From positions 149,970 to 213,969 of the forward strand of contig NZ_JABAEF010000011.1 in NCBI RefSeq assembly GCF_023701945.1: a stretch of 64,000 nucleotides of DNA. Direction: 5' to 3'. This document shows, piece after piece, positions 8,269-17,613 of the stretch. The notes under the pieces were generated by a model, which did no database searches, was not told the DNA's origin, and saw only the letters and a list, made by a program, of their open reading frames with translations. Every line of letters starts with the position of its first letter. The stretch's first letter is position 1. The position numbers and the translations under genes were made by a program. The DNA comes from Rhizobium sp. CG5 (GTDB lineage: Bacteria; Pseudomonadota; Alphaproteobacteria; Rhizobiales; Rhizobiaceae).

Positions 8269-8946
8269 ATGATGAACCTGTATTTCCACGCCACACCGAA
8301 CTCCATGAAAGTCGCCGTGCTGCTGTACGAGCTGAACCTGCCTTTCGACGTCACCCCGATCGATATTTTCAAAGGGGAACAGCATTTGCCGGCGTTCCGA
8401 GCGGTGAACCCGAACGGCAAGGTTCCCGCCCTCGTCGATGACGGCGTCATCGTTTTCGATTCCCACGCGATCCTGCTCTACCTGGCAGAAAAACACGGGC
8501 GTTTCATTCCCTCTGCCCTGTCGAGAAAAGCCGAAATGCTGTCTTGGCTGCACCTGGTTGCGACCGGCCTGTCTCCCTATTCGGGACAAGCGATCCACTT
8601 CCTGCATTATGCTCCCGAAGACCTCCCCTATGCGAAGAACCGCTATGTCAAGGAGGTCGAGCGCACCTATGCGGTGCTCGACAAGAGGCTTGAGAGTTCC
8701 GAATGGCTGGCTGGCGACGACTACACCGTTGCGGACATGGCGCTTTGGGGCTGGGCGGCATCTGCGGGCTATATCTTCGGAGAGAAAGGCCTTCGCGATT
8801 TTCCTGCGGTGCAGCGTTTCATGACGGTGATGTCGGAACGCCCGGCCGTGCAGCAGGCATTGGCTTTGAAAGCGGCGCATTCCTTCAAAGCCGTGCTGGA
8901 TGCTGAAACGAGGAAAGCGCTTTTCCCGCAAAACGCAAACGGCTGA
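8269..8946 (+). CDS. glutathione S-transferase
   Basis: A 225-residue protein with the two-domain GST layout. The N-terminal thioredoxin-like domain has YFHATPNSMKVAVLLYEL (Ser of SxK as likely catalytic residue near residue 12), the cis-Pro block NGKVPALVDDG, and FDSHAILLYLAEK, where the D/E-S motif binds the gamma-glutamyl group. The C-terminal helical domain contains YTVADMALWGW, the N-capping box. Several ATGs are clustered; the one at 8269 best fits the AGGG 7 bases upstream. It is divergent from the MBL-fold gene across about 175 bases. Substrate unknown; detoxification or isomerase activity are both possible in this family. Confidence 0.88.
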   Translation: MMNLYFHATPNSMKVAVLLYELNLPFDVTPIDIFKGEQHLPAFRAVNPNGKVPALVDDGVIVFDSHAILLYLAEKHGRFIPSALSRKAEMLSWLHLVATGLSPYSGQAIHFLHYAPEDLPYAKNRYVKEVERTYAVLDKRLESSEWLAGDDYTVADMALWGWAASAGYIFGEKGLRDFPAVQRFMTVMSERPAVQQALALKAAHSFKAVLDAETRKALFPQNANG

Positions 8947-8985
8947 AGCATTGTCTTAACAAGGGCAAACGGGCCGGAACGAGGA

Positions 8986-9012
8986 ACTGCGGGTGACAAT
9001 GTCTCCCGCAGT
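8986..9012 (-). terminator. hairpin between convergent GST and MCP genes
   Basis: An 8-bp perfect stem ACTGCGGG/CCCGCAGT (8986-8993 and 9005-9012) lies in the 89-base gap between the two convergent stop codons. There is no good T run, so termination is an inference from position. Confidence 0.35.
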
Positions 9013-9035
9013 GATTCTCCGGCGAGTGCGAGCGC

Positions 9036-10991
9036 TTAGAACTCTTCCCAGGTATCCTGAGCCACGGCTGCGGCAGAACCGCTACCGAATGCACCGGCGA
9101 TCTTGCGCCCGAGCGCCCGTGCCGGAGAGGCGGCCGGTTTGGACGCGCTCGAAGCGGATCTGACCGGCGCTGGTGACGGCATGGCGCGGCTTGCACTCTC
9201 GCCCTGTCCGAGATTGAAGCGAGACAAAAGCTGGTTGAGAGATGCCGCTTCCTTGGCGAGACTGTGACTGGCAGCGGTCGATTGCTCCACCATGGCCGCG
9301 TTCTGCTGCGTGCCCTGGTCCATCGTGTTGACGGCGGTGTTGATTTCCTGGAGGCCAACCGACTGTTCGCGCGACGATTCCACGATCGCACCGATGTGGC
9401 GGTTGATTTCCTGAACTTCCGTGACGATCACTTCGAGTGCACGGCCAGTTTCACCGACGAGGTTGACGCCTGAGCGGACATGCTCGCCGGAGGTCGTGAT
9501 CAGCGCCTTTATCTCTTTCGCAGCCTTTGCAGACCGTTGCGCCAGTTCACGAACCTCCTGCGCAACAACCGCAAAACCCTTGCCTGCATCTCCGGCACGG
9601 GCCGCTTCGACACCGGCGTTCAGCGCCAGAAGGTTCGTCTGGAACGCTATCTCGTCGATGACGCTGATGATATTGGTGATCTCTCCCGATGAGCGCTCGA
9701 TTTCGTTCATCGCAGTGACAGCCTGACGCACGACCGCGCCGGATTTCTCGGCGCCCGCACGGGCTTTCGCCACAAGGTGTCCGACTTCCTCGGCACGATT
9801 GCTGGAGTCCTTCACCGTCGTGGTGATTTCCTCCAGAGCGGCCGCCGTTTCCTCAACAGACGCCGCCTGTTGCTCGGTGCGCTTCGAAAGATCGTCTGCA
9901 GCCGACCGGATCTCATTGGCGCCGGCGTCGATGCCACGGGCATTCTGACCCACGGCATGCAGGGCGTCGTTAAGATTGCCGATCGAGCCATTGAAGTTGC
10001 TGCGCAGGCCATCCAGATGGGCAACGAATGGTGTCTCGATACGATAGGCGACATCACCATCGGAAAGACGGTCGAGGGCCTTTGCCAATTGATCGACGGC
10101 AAATTGCGTGTCCGCTGCCTCTTTCGCCTTCTGGGCTTCGCGTTCGATACGTTCTTTTTCCGACATGCTGCGGTTGGCTTCAGCTTCTTTTTCCAGGCGG
10201 CTGCGCTCAAGCGCATTGTCACGGAAAACGGAAACGGCCTTGGCCATATGGCCAACCTCATCCTTGCGATCCTGTCCCTCGACAAGCGCTTCGGTCTGCC
10301 CCTGAGCGAGTGAGATCATGCGTTCGCGCAGGCGTGCGATCGGGGTCGTAATGCCTTTCGTGGCGACGACAAGTGAGGCCAGAATTCCGAGCGCGAACGC
10401 GAGGCCGATCACGGCAAGAGACGTCAAGATCGTAGAATTGGTCTGGTCGGAGAGTTCATCGCTTCTGGTTCCAACCGCTTTTCTGATTTTGTCCAACGAC
10501 GTCGCTATGTCGGCCGTCAGCGGCAGGACCAGGGCATCTGCTTTCGCCAATGCGGCTCTTGCCCCCTCGTCCTGATCCACCTGCCCCAGTTGGACCGCTT
10601 GGTCGGTCAGGGCAACAACGTCATTTGCTCTTGCGATGAACGCATCGATAGTCGCGCTTTCCTGAGGAAGGAGTTCTTTGACGCTTCGAAACCGGTCGAA
10701 AAGCTTCGACTTGCTGTCATTGTAAAAGTCAACCGCCGTCTTCATGGCTGGATCTTGCCCGGGATAGACGAGGATCTGATAGGCACCATAAGCGACTGCG
10801 GACAAATTCCGGTTTGCCCGCGACATCTCGACAGTTGCCGCATTGTCATTGGCAATGAAGTCGGAATACTGGGTGTCTGCGGCCTTGTAACGGCTGGAAA
10901 CGAAAGCCGTGGCGCTCACCCCGACAATGCAAAGCGGAATAATCAGCGATAGAATTTTTGTACGAATACTCGTATTTTTAAGAAAAGACAT
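9036..10991 (-). CDS. methyl-accepting chemotaxis protein
   Basis: A 651-residue chemoreceptor. TM1 lies at about residues 12-32 (KILSLIIPLCIVGVSATAFV). A four-helix-bundle periplasmic sensor domain (about 35-190) follows, then TM2 at about 190-215 (ILTSLAVIGLAFALGILASL), a HAMP domain, and a long helical signalling domain whose hairpin tip is EIAFQTNLLALNAGVEAARAG. The C-terminus ends in TWEEF after a proline/alanine-rich linker, matching the xWxxF docking pentapeptide that tethers CheR and CheB. GAGGAA precedes the ATG. No che genes are adjacent, so it is an orphan receptor feeding a chemotaxis system elsewhere; ligand unknown. Confidence 0.95.
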   Translation of the reverse strand: MSFLKNTSIRTKILSLIIPLCIVGVSATAFVSSRYKAADTQYSDFIANDNAATVEMSRANRNLSAVAYGAYQILVYPGQDPAMKTAVDFYNDSKSKLFDRFRSVKELLPQESATIDAFIARANDVVALTDQAVQLGQVDQDEGARAALAKADALVLPLTADIATSLDKIRKAVGTRSDELSDQTNSTILTSLAVIGLAFALGILASLVVATKGITTPIARLRERMISLAQGQTEALVEGQDRKDEVGHMAKAVSVFRDNALERSRLEKEAEANRSMSEKERIEREAQKAKEAADTQFAVDQLAKALDRLSDGDVAYRIETPFVAHLDGLRSNFNGSIGNLNDALHAVGQNARGIDAGANEIRSAADDLSKRTEQQAASVEETAAALEEITTTVKDSSNRAEEVGHLVAKARAGAEKSGAVVRQAVTAMNEIERSSGEITNIISVIDEIAFQTNLLALNAGVEAARAGDAGKGFAVVAQEVRELAQRSAKAAKEIKALITTSGEHVRSGVNLVGETGRALEVIVTEVQEINRHIGAIVESSREQSVGLQEINTAVNTMDQGTQQNAAMVEQSTAASHSLAKEAASLNQLLSRFNLGQGESASRAMPSPAPVRSASSASKPAASPARALGRKIAGAFGSGSAAAVAQDTWEEF

Positions 10992-11447
10992 TGTTCCTCA
11001 CGGTTAAATTTGTGCGTCAAGACCCACCAGCTCACATAGCGCCATGACGGAGCAATGGACCGGGCAATTTTCATAGGGTGGGAGTCGCAGATGGAGTGCT
11101 TCATGACAGAAGAGTATGCCGTCATGGCAACCTGGGTCGATGTTCTGCCGATCACAGATTAGAAATTTGTAGTTTAAATACAATTAACATTAGCAACACG
11201 GTCGGGTAGACACTGCTGCAACGCATCAAAAGGGTTCTGACCTGGCAAGAGAGTACCGTTAAACAGCCGCCATCATGGCGTTGTACTCAAAAGACTTATG
11301 CAATCTCGGGTTCATGTCATGCCCTCAGACCGTGATGGCGCGACGATCGCAGCATCTTTTCGTGCCGCAGCTATGGCTATGGACTGACACCGAAATCGCA
11401 TTCAAGTGGCGGAAAGCAGCGTCTTGGCCGCATCTCAAAAAACGCAC
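10992..11447. other. 456-base intergenic region upstream of the MCP gene
   Basis: AT-rich around 11160-11190, with no credible gene; one 19-codon frame at 11103 has no support. It must contain the MCP promoter; the arsB-like gene ends at its right edge. No hairpin with a T run was seen. Confidence 0.4.
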
Positions 11448-12704
11448 CTATTGGATGGCAAGAACAGCAAGCGATGCCGCGAGCGCCGGCACCATCGCCA
11501 CGATACCGATCTTCATGAATGTCCAGGCTCCAATCTGCAGCCCTTCGCGGCGAAGCGCAGAGAGCCAGAGAATCGTTGCCAGCGACCCGGTAACGGAAAG
11601 ATTGGGACCAAGATCGACGCCAATGAGCACCGCGCCAGCGATCTTGTCGGAAACCTGCGCCAGTTGGACGGTACTTCCGGCGACAAGCCCGGCGGGCAGA
11701 TTATTGACGAGATTGGAAAACAGGGCCACGACCACCCCTGCGCCAGCAGCGGCCCATGTTGGAGAGGAGGAGGCCTGACGGGAAAGGTGCTGCGCCAGCG
11801 TGTCGATCAGTCCCGTCTGGCTCAATGCCTCGACGACGACAAACAGTCCGGCGACAAGCGGCAAGACGCTCCACGAGACACCTTTCAGCGTCGCGGCAGG
11901 ACTTTTCCGCGTGATGATCAGGATTGCCCCAACTGCCATGCAACCGGAGAGAAAGGTTGGAAGCCCAAGATCGAAATGCAGGGCGGATGCGGCAAGCATT
12001 ATGACGGCCGTCCCACACAATGCAAAACCAGTCAGCTTTGCGCTGGGCGACAATGGCACGGGCTTAACGTCGGAGGAGACGCTATCGGCCGTGATGACAG
12101 AGCGCTGGGTCCAGTACAATGCAAGGAATGTCACGACAATGGCGACGATCGAAGGCAGGCCAAAGGTTGCAAGCCATCGCGATAGCGGCGGCATATCCCC
12201 ACCCCCGAAAATCACCAGATTGGCTGGATTGGAGATGGGCAGGACGAAGCTGGCCGCATTGGCGATGAAGGCGCAGATGAGGAGATAGGGCATCGGGTCC
12301 CGTACCTTTGCCGCCCGGCAAGCCGCATAGACAGCCGGCGTCAGCACCACTGCCGTCGCATCATTCGACAGGAATGCAGTGACGCAAATGCCGACGGCGT
12401 AGATCAACACGAAAAGACGCCTGGGCGATCCCTTGGCCTGGGCCGTGGCGATCGAGGCCAGCCAGTCGAACAGGCCCTCCTGGCGCGCGAGCTCGGAGAG
12501 CAACATCATACCGATCAAAAACAGGTAGACGTCAATGCCCTTGGCCACGCCTGCCCAGGCATCGTCTGGACCGATGAGCCGGAATCCGACAAGCAGAAGC
12601 GCGCCGAGTACCGCCCAGATGGCTTCCGGCCAAGCGAAGGGTCTGGTGATCACACCGAGTGCGGTCAGCCCGGCGATGCCCCATGTCATGGTCAGTGCAT
12701 TCAT
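11448..12704 (-). CDS. ArsB/SLC13-type inner membrane transporter (arsenite efflux family)
   Basis: A 418-residue polytopic protein of about 10-11 helices from the ion-transporter superfamily that includes ArsB and citrate/Na+ carriers. Diagnostic blocks are FLSNDATAVVLTPAV, PISNPANLVIFG in the first half, and NLVNNLPAGL and DLGPNLSVTGSLATILWL in the second; the re-entrant-loop pairs of this fold and these exact Asn-rich blocks are typical of ArsB. GGAAAC precedes the ATG. No arsR, arsC or arsA is adjacent, unusual for a dedicated arsenite pump, so metalloid efflux is the family expectation but not shown by context. The MFS gene upstream points the same way, 45 bases away. Confidence 0.8.
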   Translation of the reverse strand: MNALTMTWGIAGLTALGVITRPFAWPEAIWAVLGALLLVGFRLIGPDDAWAGVAKGIDVYLFLIGMMLLSELARQEGLFDWLASIATAQAKGSPRRLFVLIYAVGICVTAFLSNDATAVVLTPAVYAACRAAKVRDPMPYLLICAFIANAASFVLPISNPANLVIFGGGDMPPLSRWLATFGLPSIVAIVVTFLALYWTQRSVITADSVSSDVKPVPLSPSAKLTGFALCGTAVIMLAASALHFDLGLPTFLSGCMAVGAILIITRKSPAATLKGVSWSVLPLVAGLFVVVEALSQTGLIDTLAQHLSRQASSSPTWAAAGAGVVVALFSNLVNNLPAGLVAGSTVQLAQVSDKIAGAVLIGVDLGPNLSVTGSLATILWLSALRREGLQIGAWTFMKIGIVAMVPALAASLAVLAIQ

Positions 12705-12749
12705 TGTGTTTCCAGACAGAGTTTTGCAGCAGGCGCCGACACGTCGCCA

Positions 12750-13991
12750 TCAGCGATTGGCCGGGGCATTCATATCGTTCTTTTGTGGAGGAGCAATGCT
12801 GTCTCGACCGATCAGGAAGGCAGCGAGAGCCAACACGGCAACGCCGCCATGGACCCAGTAGGCAAGCCCGTAGCCGCCGATGTCCGTCAGCCAGCCGGCG
12901 ACAATATTGCTGAGTGATGCCCCGAGCCCCTGTATGGTCATCACCGTGGCGAGACCAACATTGAACCGCCCGGTGCCGGCAAGCAGGCGTTCCACCGCAA
13001 CCGGGGTTGCGATGCCGATCAGGCCCGCACCAATCCCGTCCAGGATCTGGACGGGGAAGATGACGGCAAAATCCGTGAATGAGCCGGCAATCGCGCCGCG
13101 GATCGGCAGGGCCAGCAATCCGATGACGAAAATGCTCGCCAGGCCAAAGCGCCGGATAAGAAACGGTGCGGCAAGCGCCATGACGATCATTGCAAGCTGA
13201 GAAACGCCGGTGGTCACCGCCGTCGTGCGGAATGGCGTGCCGAGCTGGATGGAAAAATCCTGGGCAATCAGGCGGCTGATCGGCGCATTGCCGAAGTGAA
13301 AGATCATTAGCGTCACGGCAAGCAGAATAAGTCCCTTGCTGCCGACCAGGATCGAGTACCCGGATGGCCCCGGCGCGCCATCATCATGCGCCAATCCCCG
13401 CGCCACGTCGTGGTCGATCTTGTCGGGGTCGATTGCGAGCACCGCGAAGACGGCGGCGATTGCCGTCAGGACCATAAGACCGATCACCCCGTTCAAGCCG
13501 AAGGCAACCGTCGCTGCATACATGCCGGCAAGTGAGGCAACATTGCCAAGGTGGTTCCAGAACTCGTTTCGAGCCACCTGATGCGAAAACTGCCTTTCAC
13601 CGACAAGTCCCAGCGTCAGCCCCATCAATGCCGGACCGACGATGGCACCGACAATGGCTGTCGCAGACTGGCCGCCGAAGACTGAAGCGTTGCCGGGACT
13701 GGCAAGCGTCCACAAGGCCGCTGCGGTGACCAGGACGACCGGGATGATGATCAGCATCCGTTTGCGGCGCGATGCGTCGACCCAGGCCCCGAACAGCGGC
13801 GTGGCGATCATGCCCAGCACGCCACCGATCGTAGCGATGATACCGAGCGTCATCGGTGACCAGCCATGGGTGGCAAGAAAGCCGTCGAGAAACGGACCGA
13901 GGCCGTCGCGCGCATCGGCAAGGAAGAAATTGAGGAAGGCTAGCGCCACCAATGATCGATCGGTCAGGCCTGTCCGTGAGGTGGTCTGCAT
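12750..13991 (-). CDS. MFS transporter
   Basis: A 413-residue major facilitator with 12 predicted helices. The loop 2-3 motif appears as GAWVDASRRKRML, close to the MFS GxxxDRxGRR consensus, and the second half repeats it around PFLIRRFGLAS. I selected the ATG at 13991 since AAGGAGAG lies about 8 bases upstream; the frame also extends to a GTG at 14009. It precedes the ArsB-type gene in the same direction with a 45-base gap, so co-transcription is plausible. Export of a toxic compound would fit the pair, but the substrate is not readable. Confidence 0.85.
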   Translation of the reverse strand: MQTTSRTGLTDRSLVALAFLNFFLADARDGLGPFLDGFLATHGWSPMTLGIIATIGGVLGMIATPLFGAWVDASRRKRMLIIIPVVLVTAAALWTLASPGNASVFGGQSATAIVGAIVGPALMGLTLGLVGERQFSHQVARNEFWNHLGNVASLAGMYAATVAFGLNGVIGLMVLTAIAAVFAVLAIDPDKIDHDVARGLAHDDGAPGPSGYSILVGSKGLILLAVTLMIFHFGNAPISRLIAQDFSIQLGTPFRTTAVTTGVSQLAMIVMALAAPFLIRRFGLASIFVIGLLALPIRGAIAGSFTDFAVIFPVQILDGIGAGLIGIATPVAVERLLAGTGRFNVGLATVMTIQGLGASLSNIVAGWLTDIGGYGLAYWVHGGVAVLALAAFLIGRDSIAPPQKNDMNAPANR

Positions 13992-14097
13992 GCCGGCCTC
14001 TCCTTGCACTTTGCGTTATGGGTTGATGGCCGCCAGGAACGGGCAACGGATGTCAAAGTTCCAGGCGGCCGTTTGGGCGATCAGGACCCCGAGGTCG

Positions 14098-14613
14098 TCA
14101 GGGCCGGCCATGGCTCGGCATGTCTTCCGACGGGCCATGGCGCGGTGGCCCACCAGCCGGTCCAAGCGCTTCGACGCTGCCATCCTGGCGAACGATGTAG
14201 CTCGCATGCAGGAAACCCCGCTCGAAACGGCCCTGGACGCTGATGGCTTCATTGAGATCGACCAGCTTGCCATCGTCACCGGCGGCCCCGGCGTCGACCA
14301 GCGCGCGGCCGCTGTCATCCTGAACGATGAACTTGTTGCCGAACACCTCCGCTACCTTGCCTTTGACGGTCACCAAGCCCCAGGCGGGCATCGCCGAAAT
14401 CGCAACCGGCGTCATGGGGGCGAGCTCCATGCTGGGACGGGTCAGTTTCACCGCACCGGCACCGGCCACTGCTCCGAGCGTCAGGATGGCGAAGGCTGCC
14501 ACGCCGAATGCCGCCAGACGCGTCCTCTTTCCGTGCGGTGGTTTTGGCGGGTGCGGCTTGTCGGTAACGGTTTCGTTGTGATTGGTGGAAGCGTTGTGGT
14601 CTTCGGTTGACAT
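14098..14613 (-). CDS. membrane-anchored OB-fold protein facing a two-component system
   Basis: A 171-residue protein with a cytoplasmic His/Pro-rich N-terminus (KPHPPKPPHGKR), one transmembrane helix at about residues 34-54 (LAAFGVAAFAILTLGAVAGA), and a periplasmic beta domain. That domain reads VTVKGKVAEVFGNKFIVQDD, then DLNEAISVQGRFE, like a small OB fold of the DUF5666/BOF (YgiW-like) kind. The tail is Pro/His/Gly-rich. AGGAGA is 6 bases from the ATG. It is divergent from the response-regulator gene across about 135 bases. BOF-type proteins next to QseBC-like systems in enterobacteria make a role as target or modulator of this kinase attractive, but that is inference. Confidence 0.65.
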   Translation of the reverse strand: MSTEDHNASTNHNETVTDKPHPPKPPHGKRTRLAAFGVAAFAILTLGAVAGAGAVKLTRPSMELAPMTPVAISAMPAWGLVTVKGKVAEVFGNKFIVQDDSGRALVDAGAAGDDGKLVDLNEAISVQGRFERGFLHASYIVRQDGSVEALGPAGGPPRHGPSEDMPSHGRP

Positions 14614-14748
14614 TTCGTTCTCCTGTTCTGGTTTGACGAGAGAACTTTATCGGTACATTGCCACCACAAGCCTGAACCTCACGGTTCAGGTTGAGTTAAG
14701 CTTGGTTGGCTTAACAATGAGCGCTTGCCAGGCAGAAACGGACCCCAG

Positions 14749-15411
14749 ATGCGCGTGCTTCTTGTCGAAGACGACACCGATCTATCGAAACGCATTGCCG
14801 CCAGCCTGCGCGCGGAAAATTTCGTCGTCGACATCGCCCGGAACGGCGAGGATGCCCAGCATGCCGGCCTCACCGAATTCTACGACGTCGCAGTGCTGGA
14901 CCTTGGGCTGCCGAAAATCGATGGCGTGTCCGTCCTCAAATCCTGGCGGGCTGCCGAGCGCACCTTTCCGGTGCTCATCTTGACAGCCCGCGACGGATGG
15001 CCTGACAAGGTCGAAAGCTTCAAGGCAGGCGCGGACGATTTTCTGACCAAGCCGTTCAAGGTCGAGGAACTGGTACTGCGGCTGCGTGCCCTCGTCCGGC
15101 GCTCGACCGGACACGCCACCCCGAAGATCACCTGCGGTCCCTTGGCATTCGATGCCCAACTCGGCACGTTCGAACTCAGCGGCTTGCCATTGAAACTGAC
15201 CGCCCTGGAATGGCGGGTCTTGTCCTGTCTGATGCTTCGAAAGGGTATCATCGTCGATCGGCGCGAGCTGATCGAAAGGGTTTACGATGGCGATGCCGAG
15301 GTCGATTCCAATTCGATCGAAGTGATTGTCGCCAGATTGCGTCGAAAGATCGGGGCGGAATTGGTCGAGACGGTGCGTGGACGCGGCTATATGCTGACAG
15401 GCGCACCATGA
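14749..15411 (+). CDS. OmpR/PhoB-type response regulator
   Basis: A 220-residue response regulator. The receiver domain (residues 1-115) has the acidic pair EDD at 8-10, phospho-acceptor Asp51 in AVLDLGLPKIDG, the T in LILTARD and Lys in FLTKPFK. The C-terminal winged helix (about 125-220) carries LKLTALEWRVLSCLMLRKG, SNSIEVIVARLRRKIG and ETVRGRGYML. The sequence sits closest by eye to the FeuP/QseB/PmrA branch. It overlaps the kinase start by ATGA at 15408-15411. The ATG at 14749 begins the conserved MRVLLVEDD; an upstream TTG at 14725 is possible but less likely. Confidence 0.92.
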   Translation: MRVLLVEDDTDLSKRIAASLRAENFVVDIARNGEDAQHAGLTEFYDVAVLDLGLPKIDGVSVLKSWRAAERTFPVLILTARDGWPDKVESFKAGADDFLTKPFKVEELVLRLRALVRRSTGHATPKITCGPLAFDAQLGTFELSGLPLKLTALEWRVLSCLMLRKGIIVDRRELIERVYDGDAEVDSNSIEVIVARLRRKIGAELVETVRGRGYMLTGAP

Positions 15412-16790
15412 TTGGCGTTGAATTCTTCAAACGCGCATCGATCTCAAGGCGCCTTGTCGGATTTTCGCTCGTCTTCGTGACGGCGACGGTCATCGTTGCG
15501 TCGGCCATTCTCTATCTGATCGTTGCCGGTGTGGTTCGCGAGCAGATCGACCAGCGGCTGGACACGCAGATCGAAGGGCTGCGTGGCGCGCTTTCGGTCA
15601 ACGCGGACGGAACTGTGGTGCTCGCAAGCTCGCTGGACGGACCGCCATTCGACCGTCTGGGCTCGGGATGGTACTGGCAGGTCACGGGCAACCAACAGCA
15701 CATCACCTCAAGATCGCTTGCCGGCCAGAGCATCGACAACCCTCCCCGCCCGTTCGACTGGCGGCACGTCTTTGGGGGAGAACCACAACCAGCCGACGGC
15801 GTACAGTTCCGTGGAGACGAACTTTACATCCGCGTCGCAGCGGCTGGCATCGGCGGAAAGGCGGTTGAAATCACCGTTACGGCGCCGCAATCGGCGCTCA
15901 CCGCACCGGCGCGGCGCGCACTCTTATGGCTGATCCCCACCATGGCGGTGTTGGGCACCGTTTTGGTGGCAGGTGTCTTGCTGCAGGTACGTTACGGTTT
16001 GCGCCCTCTTCGACAACTGACCTCGAACGTCTCGGAAATCACCTCTGGCAATCTGCCGAGACTGCCCGATATCGACGTGGAAGAGTTGCGTCCGGTTGCC
16101 CGGGAAATCAACCGCCTGGTCGATCAAAACGCCCAGCGGCTCATCGACACGCGCCTGCACTTTGCCAACCTCGCCCACGGTCTCAAAACGCCGGTTGCCA
16201 GTCTTTCGCTGGCGCTCAATTTCGGCAACGACCCTGAAGGCGAAATGCGCAGCCTGGTTGACAGGATCGACCAGCGTATTCGCCATCATCTCGCCCGTGC
16301 CCGAAAAACCGCCGCGGGTGGGACGGGGCTCAGCACGGCCATCAAACTTCGTATGGATGATCTCATGCTGGTCATGTCGCGGATTTATGCCGACCGAGGC
16401 ATCACAGCCCATTGCGATGTCGATCCGGACCTGTCCGTCGCCTGCCCTGGAGAGGATCTTGATGAGATCCTTGGCAATCTGATCGACAATGCATTCAAGT
16501 GGGCAACAAGCTCGATCGCCATTTCTGCAAAGATTGCCGGCAGCGGGATTGTTGTCACGATCGAAGACGACGGCCCTGGCATGGCGCCCGCGACGGTCGC
16601 GGAGGCCCTCCTGCCTGGAAGGCGGATGGATGAAACGGTTCCAGGTGACGGCTTCGGATTGACGATTGCCAGTGAACTGATCCAGCTCTACGGCGGAACG
16701 ATTACGCTCTCCAACGCTGCCGACGCGGGGCTTCATTGCTCTCTTTCGTTGCCGCGAGCGGTCCTCACCGTATTAGGGCCACCAACGTGA
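15408..16790 (+). CDS. sensor histidine kinase
   Basis: A 460-residue membrane kinase coupled to the response regulator by a 4-base overlap. TM1 is at about residues 18-40 and TM2 at about 170-192. They enclose a periplasmic sensor domain of about 130 residues with WYWQVTGNQQ and PFDWRHVFGG. HAMP follows, then the H box NLAHGLKTPVASL with phospho-accepting His257. The ATPase domain has NLIDNAFKWA (N box), EDDGPGMAP (G1) and GDGFGLTIASEL (G2). The PhoQ/QseC-like layout agrees with the regulator's branch. The sensed signal is unknown; an acidic periplasmic loop might bind cations or peptides, but this is only a family-based possibility. Confidence 0.92.
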   Translation: MIGVEFFKRASISRRLVGFSLVFVTATVIVASAILYLIVAGVVREQIDQRLDTQIEGLRGALSVNADGTVVLASSLDGPPFDRLGSGWYWQVTGNQQHITSRSLAGQSIDNPPRPFDWRHVFGGEPQPADGVQFRGDELYIRVAAAGIGGKAVEITVTAPQSALTAPARRALLWLIPTMAVLGTVLVAGVLLQVRYGLRPLRQLTSNVSEITSGNLPRLPDIDVEELRPVAREINRLVDQNAQRLIDTRLHFANLAHGLKTPVASLSLALNFGNDPEGEMRSLVDRIDQRIRHHLARARKTAAGGTGLSTAIKLRMDDLMLVMSRIYADRGITAHCDVDPDLSVACPGEDLDEILGNLIDNAFKWATSSIAISAKIAGSGIVVTIEDDGPGMAPATVAEALLPGRRMDETVPGDGFGLTIASELIQLYGGTITLSNAADAGLHCSLSLPRAVLTVLGPPT

Positions 16791-17073
16791 CAACAACGAG
16801 AATGCTCTGATCCCCAAAGACCAAGACATTCCCAAAAGTCGGCGGGAGATTGGGGCTCAGGTCACACTGGCTACCCAAAAGTCGCTATCCCAACTTGGTC
16901 CAGAAATTCGCCATTGGAGAGCGCGGTCAAGGGACGGAGCTGGCAGACGAAGGCCGACCCAGCAACCAAGCTGAGGTGGCACAGGTACGCCTTGAACAAA
17001 TCTGGAGATCTTGTCCCAAGGAGTGGTGTAGCTTCGGCGCTCGCCGTGCTTTCCGGACAAAGCCGGGAATGGA
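16791..17073. other. non-coding stretch between the kinase and the IS256 relic
   Basis: An 11-base motif CCCAAAAGTCG occurs twice in direct orientation (16831-16841 and 16874-16884). No gene is visible; part of this stretch may be the former outer end of the IS256-type element, but I could not pair terminal inverted repeats. Confidence 0.35.
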
Positions 17074-17460
17074 TCAGCTTGCCGGTGGCAGGCTGATGAG
17101 CGGATCATCGCTCATCGTGGCGATTGTCTCAAGTGTCATGTAGCGGGAGCGCTGGACGGCCCATTCATCGTTCTGTTCGAGCAGCAGCGCCCCGACCAGG
17201 CGCACGATGGCGTCATCGTTGGGGAAGATGCCAACGACCTCTGTCCGTCGCTTGATCTCGCCGTTCAATCGCTCAATGGGGTTGGTCGAGTGCAACTTGT
17301 TCCAGTACGCCTTAGGAAAGGTCATGTAGGCGGGCACGTCTGCGCCGGTCTTCGTGCCGACCTCAAGGACCATCAGCTTCTTGGCAGCAAAGCCGATCAT
17401 CTCCCGGAGCAAATCGGCATCAGCGCTCTTCTCATTCGCGTGGGCGTGCTTCCACGGGCA
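17074..17460 (-). pseudogene. IS256-family transposase with internal deletion
   Basis: One minus-strand frame joins two distant parts of an IS256/Mutator-type transposase. Near 17440-17345 it encodes DADLLREMIGFAAKKLMVLE and VGTKTGA, the N-terminal block of this family. It then passes straight into AYMTFPKAYWNKLHSTNPIE and RLNGEIKRRTEVVGIFPND, the C-terminal block ending ISLPPAS. About 250-300 residues in between, including the first catalytic aspartates, are missing while the frame is kept. The product cannot transpose. It separates the two-component system from the amino-acid ABC operon and marks an old insertion point. Confidence 0.75.
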
Positions 17461-17613
17461 TAATGTGCTTTCGCCTAATCCTACCGGGCAACGCCGCCAG
17501 CGATGATGGCTTCGTGCTTTTTCGTCGCAAGAATGCTCAAAAGCGCACAATTACCCAATTGCAACACCGTATGCCCGTCTTCGAAGCTGTGATGGCTCGA
17601 TTATTCTCAACAA

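Noticed and set aside
16831..16884. CRISPR-like repeat
   Set aside because: Just two copies of an 11-base motif; no array structure and no cas genes in the window.
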